Of a stretch of 64,000 bases of DNA, positions 13,219 to 22,308 are shown piece after piece (within the stretch, counting starts at the first letter, position 1; every line of letters begins with the position of its first letter). The notes under the pieces were generated by a model. It did not search any database and had not been told where the DNA came from. It was given only the letters and a program-made list of their open reading frames with translations. The position numbers were made by a program, and so were the translations under genes. This DNA comes from Kribbella sp. NBC_01245 (GTDB taxonomy: Bacteria; Actinomycetota; Actinomycetes; Propionibacteriales; Kribbellaceae): positions 6,138,001-6,202,000 of the forward strand of contig NZ_CP108487.1 in assembly GCF_036226525.1 (NCBI RefSeq), given 5' to 3'.

Positions 13219-13318
13219 ATTTCCCCCACCAAACACATCCCCGGCCGGCCTCACCAGCGTCCTCGTGGGATCACCCTCGGCGGGCACGTTCACGCTTGGC
13301 GGGATAGGCTCCGGCCGT

Positions 13319-14338
13319 ATGACTCAGGTGACCGTCGCCAGGACCCTCGAGGGTCAGCTTCCGTTCTTCCCCAACGCCATCCGGCTGCACGACGGCCGCA
13401 TTCTGGTCGTCTACCGGGAGGGCCGTCACCACGTCAGCAGCGTTGGTCGCATTGTCGCGGTCGAGAGCGCCGACGAGGGCACAACCTGGTCCGAGCCGCG
13501 GGTTCTCGTCGACACGCTCCTCGACGACCGGGACCCGATGCTGATCCAGTTGAGCTCGGGCGACATTCTGCTGAGCTACTTCCGCATCGACTGGCACGTC
13601 CTGCCGTGGGAGATCCCGGGTGTCGACGTCGTCCGTTCCACCGACGGCGGGCGCACGTGGGGTGAGCCCGTGCCGGTCGGCTCCACTATGCGCCAGGAGA
13701 CCGACGAGCGCTGGCACCGTTTCCGTGCCGGCCATATCGCCAGCCATGGCCAAATTCTCGAACTGCCGAACGGTGATCTGCTCGCGCCCGTGTACGGCGT
13801 TTTCCCGGGCGATACGCACCACTCCGCGAGCGTCGTACGGTCCACCGATCAGGGGGAGACCTGGCGCGCGGAGGATGAGGTGGTGATCGGTCGGAAGGCC
13901 GGTCGGATGTACGTCGAGCCCGTGTTGACGTTGTTGCCGGGTGGGCAGGTGACGGCATTGCTGCGTACGGACCAGGACGCCGAGCTGACTCGGTCGGACG
14001 ACAACGGTCATACCTGGTCGACGCCGGAGCCGCTCGAGTTGCATGCGTCCTCGGCTGACACGATCACCCTGGCCGATGGCAGTGTGCTGCTGGCATACGG
14101 CGATGTGTCGAAGCGGCTCAACCCTGGTCGGCCGACGCTGGCGACGATCATTACTGATCCGCTTGGGCCGTGGGACAAGGGAATTCAGCATCTCGTACAC
14201 GATGTCGGCCAGGAGACGTTCGACCAGGCCAATCCGGCTGTGGTCGAGCTCTCCGACGGCCGGCTGCTCATCATCAGCTATGACATCTTCCAGCGCGAGA
14301 TCGTCGCCGTCTTCCGCGACCGATCGGCTCTCGCTTAA
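13319..14338 (+). CDS. Sialidase-like Asp-box (BNR) protein, copy 1
   Basis: This 339-residue protein is predicted to form a six-bladed beta-propeller of the sialidase superfamily. Four Asp-box repeats (S-x-D-x-G-x-T-W) are visible: ESADEGTTWSEP, RSTDGGRTWGEP, RSTDQGETWRAE and RSDDNGHTWSTP. There is no signal peptide, so it should be cytoplasmic, unlike most secreted sialidases. The ATG at 13319 (MTQVTVARTL) matches the start region of its neighbour, and the longer frame from 13265 adds unrelated residues. It lies 16 bases before a clear paralogue. The substrate is unknown, and exo-alpha-sialidase activity should not be assumed. Confidence 0.75.
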   Translation: MTQVTVARTLEGQLPFFPNAIRLHDGRILVVYREGRHHVSSVGRIVAVESADEGTTWSEPRVLVDTLLDDRDPMLIQLSSGDILLSYFRIDWHVLPWEIPGVDVVRSTDGGRTWGEPVPVGSTMRQETDERWHRFRAGHIASHGQILELPNGDLLAPVYGVFPGDTHHSASVVRSTDQGETWRAEDEVVIGRKAGRMYVEPVLTLLPGGQVTALLRTDQDAELTRSDDNGHTWSTPEPLELHASSADTITLADGSVLLAYGDVSKRLNPGRPTLATIITDPLGPWDKGIQHLVHDVGQETFDQANPAVVELSDGRLLIISYDIFQREIVAVFRDRSALA

Positions 14339-14353
14339 CGGGTCCGGTGGTCT

Positions 14354-15406
14354 ATGAAGCCGGCTGAGCTGACGGTGGTGCGCCGGGTCACGGTTGCTCG
14401 CACGCGGGTTGGCGAGTTGCCGTTCCTGCCGGCGCTTGCACGCTTGACCGATGGGCGGCTGCTTGCGGCGTACCGGGTGGCGAGTGCGCACACGCATGGC
14501 GTCGGTCGGCTGCTGGCGACGGAGAGCGCGGACGACGGGCTCACCTGGTCCGAGCCGCGGGTCATCGTGGACACCTTGCTGGATGATCGGGATCCTGCGT
14601 TGACGCAGCTGAGCTCGGGCGATCTCCTGCTCAGCTACTTCCGCATCGACTGGCATACGACGCCATGGGAAGTCCCTGGCGTGGAGGTCATTCGGTCAAC
14701 CGATGGCGGCCGGACTTGGAGTGATCCCGTCCAGGTCGACTCGACGATGCGAGGTCAGTCGGTAGAGACGTGGCGGGGCTTTCGCACTGGGCACGTCGCG
14801 ACGCATGGGCCGATCTTGGAACTACCCGACGGCGATCTACTTGCGCCCATCTACGGCGTACCGCCCGCTGGCTCGACGTACGTTGGCAGTGTGGTTCGGT
14901 CCACCGACGGCGGACGTAGTTGGCCGGCGGAGAACGAGGTCGTGCTGGGCACGGGGTACGTCGAGCCTGTGCTGACGTTGCTACCAGGGGGGCAGGTGAC
15001 GGCACTGCTTCGTACCGACGACGGCTCACCTGGGCTCGCAGGGCCGGCCAGGGGCGACGTACGGGTGAGGCTGACTCGGTCTGACGACAACGGCCACACC
15101 TGGTCGACGCCGGATCCCTTACGTTTAAAGGCGTCTTCGGCAGCGACGGCGACTATGGGCGACGGTCGGGTGCTACTGGCGTACGGCGATTTTGCAGACG
15201 GCACTAGCCGGCCTACCCGCGTAACCATCGTTGAGGATCCGCTAGGTGCTTGGGACGACGATCCGGGTCTTGTCGTGCATGACGCGGGCAGTGATACCTA
15301 CGACCAGGCCAACCCGGCAGTGGTGGAACTACGCGACGGCAGCGTTCTGGTGATGAGCTACAACATCCACACCCGCGAGGTAACCGCCGCCACCGTCACT
15401 ACCTAA
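14354..15406 (+). CDS. Sialidase-like Asp-box (BNR) protein, copy 2
   Basis: This 350-residue protein is a tandem paralogue of the preceding gene. Long shared segments include LSSGDLLLSYFRIDWH and RSTDGGRTW. Asp boxes are ESADDGLTWSEP, RSTDGGRTWSDP, RSTDGGRSWPAE and RSDDNGHTWSTP. It carries a small insertion around residues 220-235 that copy 1 lacks. No signal peptide is visible. The order and spacing indicate a local duplication followed by divergence, with both genes probably co-transcribed. The reaction is not known. Confidence 0.75.
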   Translation: MKPAELTVVRRVTVARTRVGELPFLPALARLTDGRLLAAYRVASAHTHGVGRLLATESADDGLTWSEPRVIVDTLLDDRDPALTQLSSGDLLLSYFRIDWHTTPWEVPGVEVIRSTDGGRTWSDPVQVDSTMRGQSVETWRGFRTGHVATHGPILELPDGDLLAPIYGVPPAGSTYVGSVVRSTDGGRSWPAENEVVLGTGYVEPVLTLLPGGQVTALLRTDDGSPGLAGPARGDVRVRLTRSDDNGHTWSTPDPLRLKASSAATATMGDGRVLLAYGDFADGTSRPTRVTIVEDPLGAWDDDPGLVVHDAGSDTYDQANPAVVELRDGSVLVMSYNIHTREVTAATVTT

Positions 15407-15447
15407 ATGCAGGTGCACGGAAGGCGCTGCGCTGTCAGCCTGGATGT

Positions 15448-15996
15448 ATGTCCAGACGCCCGCAGCTGCGCGATCGCCTGGCCGAGGTCTTCACCTGGCG
15501 GACGGATCGTGGTTCTGTCGCGTACAACGCCGACATCACCGGCTGGTTGCGTGATCCCGTGCTGCTGCAAGAGATCGGGCCTGCGCTCGGCACGCTGTAC
15601 GACGAACGCCCGACCGTGGTGGCCGGGCCGGCGTCGCGTGGGGCGATGCTCGGCGCGCTGACGGCTGCCGCGCTCGGCGTCGGGTTCGTGGAGATCAGGA
15701 AGCACGTCGGTCCTGCTCATGACAGCGATCGCTGGGTGCGACGGAAGACCGGGCCGGACTATCGCGACCGCCAGCTCGTGTTCGGGTTCCGGCGGAGCCT
15801 TATCCAGGCGGGCGATCGGGTGCTGTTGGTGGACGACTGGGCCGATACCGGTGCCACCATCCGGACCGCGCGGGCGTTGATCGAGGACTGCGGCGCGGGC
15901 TGGATCGGCGCCGTCGTGATGGTGGACGGGCTGACCGATCCGCGGTTGCGGCACGACCTGCCGTTGCGGGCACTGCTCGACGTCCGAAGGCTCTAA
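15448..15996 (+). CDS. Phosphoribosyltransferase-family protein
   Basis: This 182-residue protein has the type I PRTase fold. The PRPP-binding motif RVLLVDDWADTGATIRTA lies near residues 128-145, and a preceding flexible-loop region contains GPASRGAMLGALTAAALG. The overall pattern resembles adenine phosphoribosyltransferase-like proteins, which transfer ribose-5-phosphate from PRPP to a base, but specificity cannot be read from the sequence. The ATG at 15448 gives MSRRPQ. It follows the sialidase-like pair on the same strand after 41 bases and converges with a GNAT gene. Confidence 0.75.
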   Translation: MSRRPQLRDRLAEVFTWRTDRGSVAYNADITGWLRDPVLLQEIGPALGTLYDERPTVVAGPASRGAMLGALTAAALGVGFVEIRKHVGPAHDSDRWVRRKTGPDYRDRQLVFGFRRSLIQAGDRVLLVDDWADTGATIRTARALIEDCGAGWIGAVVMVDGLTDPRLRHDLPLRALLDVRRL

Positions 15997-16034
15997 CGCG
16001 ACCCCGGTCGCTGTGACACGCGGGTATGGTTGAG

Positions 16035-16061
16035 CGGCGTACCGTCCCCCGCGGTACGCCG
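16035..16061. terminator. Bidirectional hairpin between convergent genes
   Basis: CGGCGTACCG at 16035-16044 pairs perfectly with CGGTACGCCG at 16052-16061 around a seven-base loop. It lies between the PRTase stop (plus) and the GNAT stop (minus), so it can serve both strands. Confidence 0.6.
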
Positions 16062-16074
16062 TACGAGCCGGCGG

Positions 16075-16563
16075 TCAGTCCGCGAGTTCCTTGGCCAGCA
16101 GGGCGGTGGTGCGGCCGTCGGCATGGCTGAGCTTGCCGACCTCCGTGAAGCCCCGTTCGGCGTGGAAGGCGAGACCTTCGGTGGCCGGCGGGTTCGAGTT
16201 GACCTCGCAGACGAGGCGCTCGAACGGCCTGGCGGCTTTCTCGATCGCCCGATAGAGCAGGCTGGCCGCGCCGACACGGCGGAACGGTTCAGCGGTGACT
16301 ATGCGGTCGACGTACAGGAACTTGGCACCGTAGGTCTCGGTGAACCACTGGTAGTCCAAGCGGTCGTGGGACGCACCTGGGGTAAAGGTCAGCGCGAAGG
16401 CCGCGACCTGACCGTCGATCTCGACGACGGCGGCGTGCGCGGCGATCAGCCGGAGCCAGTCCAGCCGGTCCGGGGTGAGGGAGTTGGGGAGGTTGGCGGC
16501 AGAAGCTGTGTTGATCGCGAGTACGGCGGGCTCGTCTGCGGTGGTCATCGGGCGAAGCTTCAC
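16075..16563 (-). CDS. GNAT-family N-acetyltransferase
   Basis: This 162-residue protein has the GNAT fold: beta strands at AHAAVVEIDGQVAAFALTF, the acetyl-CoA loop YVDRIVTAEPFRRVGAASLL near residues 88-107 (pyrophosphate-binding R-R-V-G-A pattern) and a C-terminal FHAERGFTEVGKL strand-loop. It is expected to acetylate an amine of a small molecule or protein, but the substrate is not indicated. It runs convergent to the PRTase gene and divergent from the dnaK operon. Confidence 0.75.
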   Translation of the reverse strand: MKLRPMTTADEPAVLAINTASAANLPNSLTPDRLDWLRLIAAHAAVVEIDGQVAAFALTFTPGASHDRLDYQWFTETYGAKFLYVDRIVTAEPFRRVGAASLLYRAIEKAARPFERLVCEVNSNPPATEGLAFHAERGFTEVGKLSHADGRTTALLAKELAD

Positions 16564-16676
16564 CGGCCTACCCTCCCACGCCAGGCACCCCTGGGGGCAG
16601 GGGCAGATCAGGGGATGACCCCAGCCGACCCGGAATCCTTTACATCGATCTTGGGAATGACCTGGTCATATGCCAT

Positions 16677-16697
16677 GTTGAGTCACATGTACTCAAC
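16677..16697. promoter_or_regulatory. HAIR operator 1 (HspR) upstream of dnaK
   Basis: GTTGAGT-N7-ACTCAAC is a perfect inverted repeat matching the HspR-associated inverted repeat core TTGAGT-N7-ACTCAA. It lies 99 bases before the dnaK start. Confidence 0.9.
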
Positions 16698-16757
16698 TTT
16701 GCCTGTTCGGTCACACCAGCCCCCGGCGATTTGAACTGAGGGCCTCGACCCGGCAAC

Positions 16758-16778
16758 ATTGAGTCCGCATCACTCAAC
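16758..16778. promoter_or_regulatory. HAIR operator 2 (HspR) immediately before dnaK
   Basis: ATTGAGT-N7-ACTCAAC is a second HAIR element, 18 bases before the dnaK ATG and just upstream of the GGAGGT ribosome-binding site. It overlaps the expected transcription start or early leader. HspR bound here should block transcription of the dnaK operon. Confidence 0.9.
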
Positions 16779-16796
16779 TTCGTGGAGGTAACGCAC

Positions 16797-18665
16797 ATGG
16801 CCCGCGCGGTCGGTATCGATCTCGGTACGACGAACTCCGTCATCGCCGTACTCGAAGGTGGCGAGCCCACCGTCATCCCCAACGCCGAAGGCGCCCGTAC
16901 GACGCCGTCGGTCGTGGCCTTCGCCAAGAACGGCGAGGTCCTGGTCGGCGAGGTGGCCAAGCGGCAGGCCACCACGAACGTCGACCGGACGATCCGCTCC
17001 GTCAAGCGTCACATGGGCGAGAGCTGGAACGTCGACATCGACGGCAAGAAGTTCACCGCGCAGCAGATCAGCGCCTTCGTGCTGCAGAAGCTGAAGCGGG
17101 ACGCCGAGGCGTACCTCGGGGAGCAGGTCACGGACGCGGTCATCACCGTGCCGGCCTACTTCTCCGACGCGCAGCGCCAGGCGACCAAGGAAGCCGGCGA
17201 GATCGCCGGTCTGAACGTGCACCGGATCGTCAACGAGCCGACCGCGGCCGCGCTGGCCTACGGTCTGGACAAGGGCACCGAGCAGACCATCCTGGTCTTC
17301 GACCTCGGTGGTGGCACCTTCGACGTGTCGCTGCTGGAGATCGGCGACGGCGTCTTCGAGGTGAAGGCCACCAGCGGTGACAACCACCTCGGTGGTGACG
17401 ACTGGGACCTGCGCATCGTGCAGTGGCTGGTGACCCAGTTCAAGAACAAGAACGGCACCGACCTGTCGAACGACAAGATGGCGATGCAGCGTCTGCAGGA
17501 GGCCGCCGAGAAGGCGAAGATCGAGCTGTCCAGCGCCGCTGAGACCTCGATCCACCTGCCGTACCTGAGCCTGACCGACTCCGGCCCGCTGCACCTGGAG
17601 GAGAAGCTCTCCCGGGCCGAGTTCCAGAAGCTGACGAACGACCTGCTCGAGCGCGCCCGCGCGCCGTTCAAGGCCGTCATCAAGGACGCCGGCGTCGACG
17701 TGTCGAAGATCGACCACGTCATCCTCGTCGGTGGTTCCACCCGGATGCCCGCCGTGGCCGAGCTGGTCAAGGAGCTCACCGGTGGCAAGGACCCGAACAA
17801 GGGCGTCAATCCGGACGAGGTCGTCGCCGTCGGCGCTTCGCTCCAGGCCGGTGTGCTGAAGGGTGAGGTCAAGGACGTCCTGCTGCTCGACGTGACCCCG
17901 CTGAGCCTCGGCATCGAGACCAAGGGCGGCGTCTTCACCAAGATCATCGAGCGCAACACCACGATCCCGACCAAGGGTTCGGAGATCTTCACCACGGCCG
18001 AGGACAACCAGCCGTCCGTGATGATCCAGGTGTACCAGGGCGAGCGCGAGATGGCCCGCGACAACAAGTCGCTCGGCAACTTCGAGCTGACCGGTCTGCC
18101 GCCGGCGCCGCGCAACGTGCCGCAGATCGAGGTCACCTTCGACATCGACGCGAACGGCATCGTGCACGTCAACGCCAAGGACCTCGCCACCGGCAAGGAG
18201 CAGCGGATGACGGTCACGGGTGGCTCCGCGCTGCCGAAGACCGATATCGACCAGATGGTCAAGGACGCCGAGCAGTACGCCGAGGAGGACCGCAAGCGCC
18301 GCGAGGCGGTCGAGTCCCGCAACCAGGCCGAGGGCCTCGTCTACCAGACCGAGAAGTTCCTCAGCGAGAACGAGGACAAGATCCCGGACGACGTGAAGAC
18401 CGAGGTCAAGGACGGCGTCGACGAGCTGAAGAAGGCGCTCGAGGGCACCGACGACGACGCGATCAAGGCCGCGTCGGAGAAGCTCGCCCAGTCCAGCCAG
18501 AAGATGGGCGCCGCGATGTACGCGAACGCGCAGGCCGCCGGCGGTACCGAGGAGAACGCCTCGACCGACGAGTCGACGAGCAACGACAGCTCTGACGACG
18601 ACGTGGTCGACGCCGAGATCGTCGACGACGAGCCGAAGGCCAAGCCGGAGGGCGACGCCAAGTGA
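16797..18665 (+). CDS. dnaK: Molecular chaperone DnaK (Hsp70)
   Basis: This 622-residue cytosolic Hsp70 has the N-terminal ATPase signatures AVGIDLGTTNSVIAVLEGG, VFDLGGGTFDVSLLEIG (near residue 166) and ILVGGSTRMPAV. The substrate-binding domain follows from about residue 370, and the tail is acidic (DDDVVDAEIVDDEPK). The ATG at 16797 gives the conserved MARAVGIDLGTT and is preceded by GGAGGT. An in-frame upstream ATG at 16782 would overlap that site. It binds exposed hydrophobic segments and cycles with DnaJ and GrpE. It is first in dnaK-grpE-dnaJ-hspR, behind two HAIR operators, and grpE overlaps its stop. Confidence 0.98.
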   Translation: MARAVGIDLGTTNSVIAVLEGGEPTVIPNAEGARTTPSVVAFAKNGEVLVGEVAKRQATTNVDRTIRSVKRHMGESWNVDIDGKKFTAQQISAFVLQKLKRDAEAYLGEQVTDAVITVPAYFSDAQRQATKEAGEIAGLNVHRIVNEPTAAALAYGLDKGTEQTILVFDLGGGTFDVSLLEIGDGVFEVKATSGDNHLGGDDWDLRIVQWLVTQFKNKNGTDLSNDKMAMQRLQEAAEKAKIELSSAAETSIHLPYLSLTDSGPLHLEEKLSRAEFQKLTNDLLERARAPFKAVIKDAGVDVSKIDHVILVGGSTRMPAVAELVKELTGGKDPNKGVNPDEVVAVGASLQAGVLKGEVKDVLLLDVTPLSLGIETKGGVFTKIIERNTTIPTKGSEIFTTAEDNQPSVMIQVYQGEREMARDNKSLGNFELTGLPPAPRNVPQIEVTFDIDANGIVHVNAKDLATGKEQRMTVTGGSALPKTDIDQMVKDAEQYAEEDRKRREAVESRNQAEGLVYQTEKFLSENEDKIPDDVKTEVKDGVDELKKALEGTDDDAIKAASEKLAQSSQKMGAAMYANAQAAGGTEENASTDESTSNDSSDDDVVDAEIVDDEPKAKPEGDAK

Positions 18666-19324
18666 CCGATCGCCCGTCCGAGTTCGGTGACGGCGAGCCC
18701 GTCGTCACCGACAAGCGCCGGATCGACCCCGAAACCGGCGAGCTGCGGGAGCCTGCCAAGGCCCCCGCGCCCGCCGGCCCGGCGGCTGGCACGCCCGGTA
18801 CGCCGGGTGCGCAGCCGCCGCGGGACCCGTCCGACCTGATCGGCCCCAGTGCGCAAGAGGCTTTGCTGACCGAGGCGCTCAAGGAGCGTACGGCGGACCT
18901 GCAGCGGTTGCAGGCCGAGTACGTGAACTACAAGCGCCGCGTCGACCGGGATCGCGAGGCCAATCGCGAGATCGTCATCGGCTCCGTGCTGACCGAGTTG
19001 CTCCAGACCCTGGACGACATCGGCCGGGCCCGCGATGCGGGTCACCTCGAGGGCGCCTTCAAGGCCGTCGCCGAGTCGGTCGAGCGGGTCACCGAGAAGC
19101 TCGGCCTGGTCAAGTTCGGCGAGGTCGGCGACGCGTTCGATCCGCGGATCCACGAGGCGCTGATGCACAACTACTCCGACGAGGTGGACCAGCCGACCGC
19201 GACGCTGGTGATGCAGCCGGGCTACCGCCTCGGCGACCGCATCCTGCGTGCGGCCCGGGTGGCCGTCTCCGAACCGACTGAGCAGCTGCCCGAGCCGGCC
19301 GCTGAGACCAAGCCCGAGGACTAG
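18662..19324 (+). CDS. grpE: Nucleotide exchange factor GrpE
   Basis: This 220-residue GrpE releases ADP from DnaK. It has a disordered Pro/Ala-rich N-terminus, a long coiled-coil helix (LKERTADLQRLQAEYVNYKR, residues about 75-95) and the C-terminal beta domain. That domain contains GEVGDAFDPRIHEALMH and ATLVMQPGYRLGDRILRAA. The GTG start overlaps the dnaK stop (GTGA), giving tight coupling. Length and domain order are normal for actinobacterial GrpE. Confidence 0.96.
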   Translation: MTDRPSEFGDGEPVVTDKRRIDPETGELREPAKAPAPAGPAAGTPGTPGAQPPRDPSDLIGPSAQEALLTEALKERTADLQRLQAEYVNYKRRVDRDREANREIVIGSVLTELLQTLDDIGRARDAGHLEGAFKAVAESVERVTEKLGLVKFGEVGDAFDPRIHEALMHNYSDEVDQPTATLVMQPGYRLGDRILRAARVAVSEPTEQLPEPAAETKPED

Positions 19325-19351
19325 CGATTTCCGGCAGGAGGTGAGGCGTCG

Positions 19352-20526
<1,175 letters not shown>

Positions 20527-20527
<1 letters not shown>

Positions 20528-20982
20528 TGCCTTTCTCCACGCAACAGAGCTGGGACTGGGACGACCGCACCCCGATCTACGTGATCTCGGTGGCGGCCCA
20601 GTTGGCGGGGATGCATCCGCAGACCCTCCGGCAGTACGACCGGCTCGGCCTCGTCACCCCCTCAAGGGCGACGGGCCGAGGCCGGCGCTACTCGGCGTAC
20701 GACGTGGCGCGGTTGCGGTACGTCCAGCACCTTTCGCAGGAGGAGGGCGTCAACCTCGCGGGCATTCGGCGCATCCTCGAGCTGCAGTCCGAGGTGGAGG
20801 ACCTGCGCAAGCGGGTCAACCAGTTGCTCGCCGAGGTCCAGCGTGGGGTCGGCCCGATGGCCACCCAGCGGGTCAGCCGGGTCTTCTCGGCCGGTCCCGC
20901 CGGTGACGTCATCGCGATGGGCCGCCAGCAGACCACCACCCGCTGGATCCGCACCCAACCCCTGGAGCTGGGCCCGCGATAA
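20527..20982 (+). CDS. hspR: Heat-shock repressor HspR (MerR family)
   Basis: This 151-residue MerR-type repressor has a helix-turn-helix, VAAQLAGMHPQTLRQYDRLG, around residues 23-42. The adjoining wing contains GRGRRYSAYDVARLRYVQHL, and a coiled-coil dimerisation helix follows. In other Actinobacteria HspR binds HAIR elements with DnaK as co-repressor, so the operon represses itself when free DnaK is abundant. The ATG overlaps the dnaJ stop (TGATG). Three HAIR sites in this window (two before dnaK, one before clpB) are its predicted targets. Confidence 0.95.
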
Positions 20983-20985
20983 GTG

Positions 20986-22278
20986 CTAGCTCTTGACCAA
21001 GCCCCCGACGCCTATGCGAAGGGGGCTTTGTCGTGGCCGCGACAGCAGCAGGGCGAACGCGAGGATGGCGGCGGTGCCGATTGCGTACGAGTTCGCCAGG
21101 ACCAGGTTGTAGCTGCGATGGGTGAGTTCTAGGTCGTCGAAATGCGGCGCCCACCACGGCAGGCCGAGCGTGAGGCTGGCGGTCCAGAAGACGCCGATCA
21201 GCGTGAGCGCGTGCCGGACCGGACCCTGGGTGCGATAAATCCACGCGGCGAGGGCGATCGTGACCGGCAGGGCGTAGACGAAGTGCCCGGTCCAGGAGAT
21301 CGGCGACACCAAGCCCGTGGTCAGGAACACCAGCAGCACCGACTCGAACGGATAACCCCGGTCGTGGACCTGACGAGCGGCCAGCACCCCGAGCAGGCAG
21401 GTGACGACGGCGGCCACCGGCCAGAGCGTGCCGGTTAACGCGTTGTCGCCGAGCACCCGGGTGAAGACGCCGCGGATCGACTGGTTCGCGATCATGTACG
21501 AGATGCCCGGGCGATCCGGATCGAGCATGTACCGGGTGAAGTAGTCGGTCGACTGCAGCGGCATCAGAATCCCGCCGAGCACGATCGTGCCCGCGGTGAC
21601 CCCGGACGCGACGGCCGCCTCGCGATACCGGCGGCAGGCCAGCAGGTAGATGATGAACAGCCCCGGCGTGAGCTTGATCCCGGTGGCGATCCCGATCAGC
21701 GCGCCCCGGAACCGGCGCGGCGTGTAGCCGAGTAGGTCGAGCATCAGCATCGCCAGCAGGATCAGGTTGATCTGCCCGAGGTGGAACGTCATCCGGACCG
21801 GCTCGAAGGCCAGCCCCGCCACCCCGCAGGCCAGAGCGACCAGGACCAGGCGGTGCCGGCTCCAGCCGAGGCGTGAGCTGTGCCGGAGGCCGAGGCTGCG
21901 GTTGGCGGCTCGTACCGACATCTGGCCGATCGCGATCAGGCTGACGACCGAAAGCGAGGTGATCGCCACTCGCGCGGCGCCGGTGCCGATCAGCGCGAAC
22001 GGTGCGAACAGCAAGACGGCGAACGGCGGATAGGTGAAACCCAGCGCCATACCCGGATGGAGCAGGTGAGCCGAGTAGATGTCCTCGCCGTGCAGGAGAG
22101 CATCGGCCGCCACCAGGTAGACGCGCAGGTCGTACATCGGGTGAGCCGGTCCCCACACCGCTAGGCACACCCCGAGTAGCGCGGCGACGACAGCGCCGTA
22201 CCCGAGTTTGCGGCTGAGCGAGAGCCTTTTGATCCGGTCGATCTGCAGGCGGAGATCGGGGGCCGGGCTGAGCGTCAT
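20986..22278 (-). CDS. GT87/DUF2029-type polyprenol-phosphate-sugar glycosyltransferase
   Basis: This 430-residue multi-spanning membrane protein of the GT-C class has at least nine hydrophobic segments. The first extracytoplasmic loop carries the family pattern MYDLRVYLVAADALLHGEDI, with the presumed catalytic Asp near residue 49, followed by GFTYPPFAVLLFAPFALIG. Relatives such as PimE add alpha-mannose from polyprenyl-phosphate-mannose to envelope glycolipids. The sugar and acceptor here are unknown. It ends three bases from the hspR stop in convergent orientation and lies 30 bases downstream of the subtilase gene on the same strand. Confidence 0.75.
   Translation of the reverse strand: MTLSPAPDLRLQIDRIKRLSLSRKLGYGAVVAALLGVCLAVWGPAHPMYDLRVYLVAADALLHGEDIYSAHLLHPGMALGFTYPPFAVLLFAPFALIGTGAARVAITSLSVVSLIAIGQMSVRAANRSLGLRHSSRLGWSRHRLVLVALACGVAGLAFEPVRMTFHLGQINLILLAMLMLDLLGYTPRRFRGALIGIATGIKLTPGLFIIYLLACRRYREAAVASGVTAGTIVLGGILMPLQSTDYFTRYMLDPDRPGISYMIANQSIRGVFTRVLGDNALTGTLWPVAAVVTCLLGVLAARQVHDRGYPFESVLLVFLTTGLVSPISWTGHFVYALPVTIALAAWIYRTQGPVRHALTLIGVFWTASLTLGLPWWAPHFDDLELTHRSYNLVLANSYAIGTAAILAFALLLSRPRQSPLRIGVGGLVKS
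20999..21028. terminator. Hairpin after hspR
   Basis: AAGCCCCC at 20999-21006 pairs with GGGGGCTT at 21021-21028, followed by TG. It lies 17 bases after the hspR stop. It falls inside the last codons of the convergent glycosyltransferase gene and could terminate transcription from either side. Confidence 0.65.
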
Positions 22279-22308
22279 GCGGGCGAGCTTAGTTACCCAT
22301 TCGGGCCA

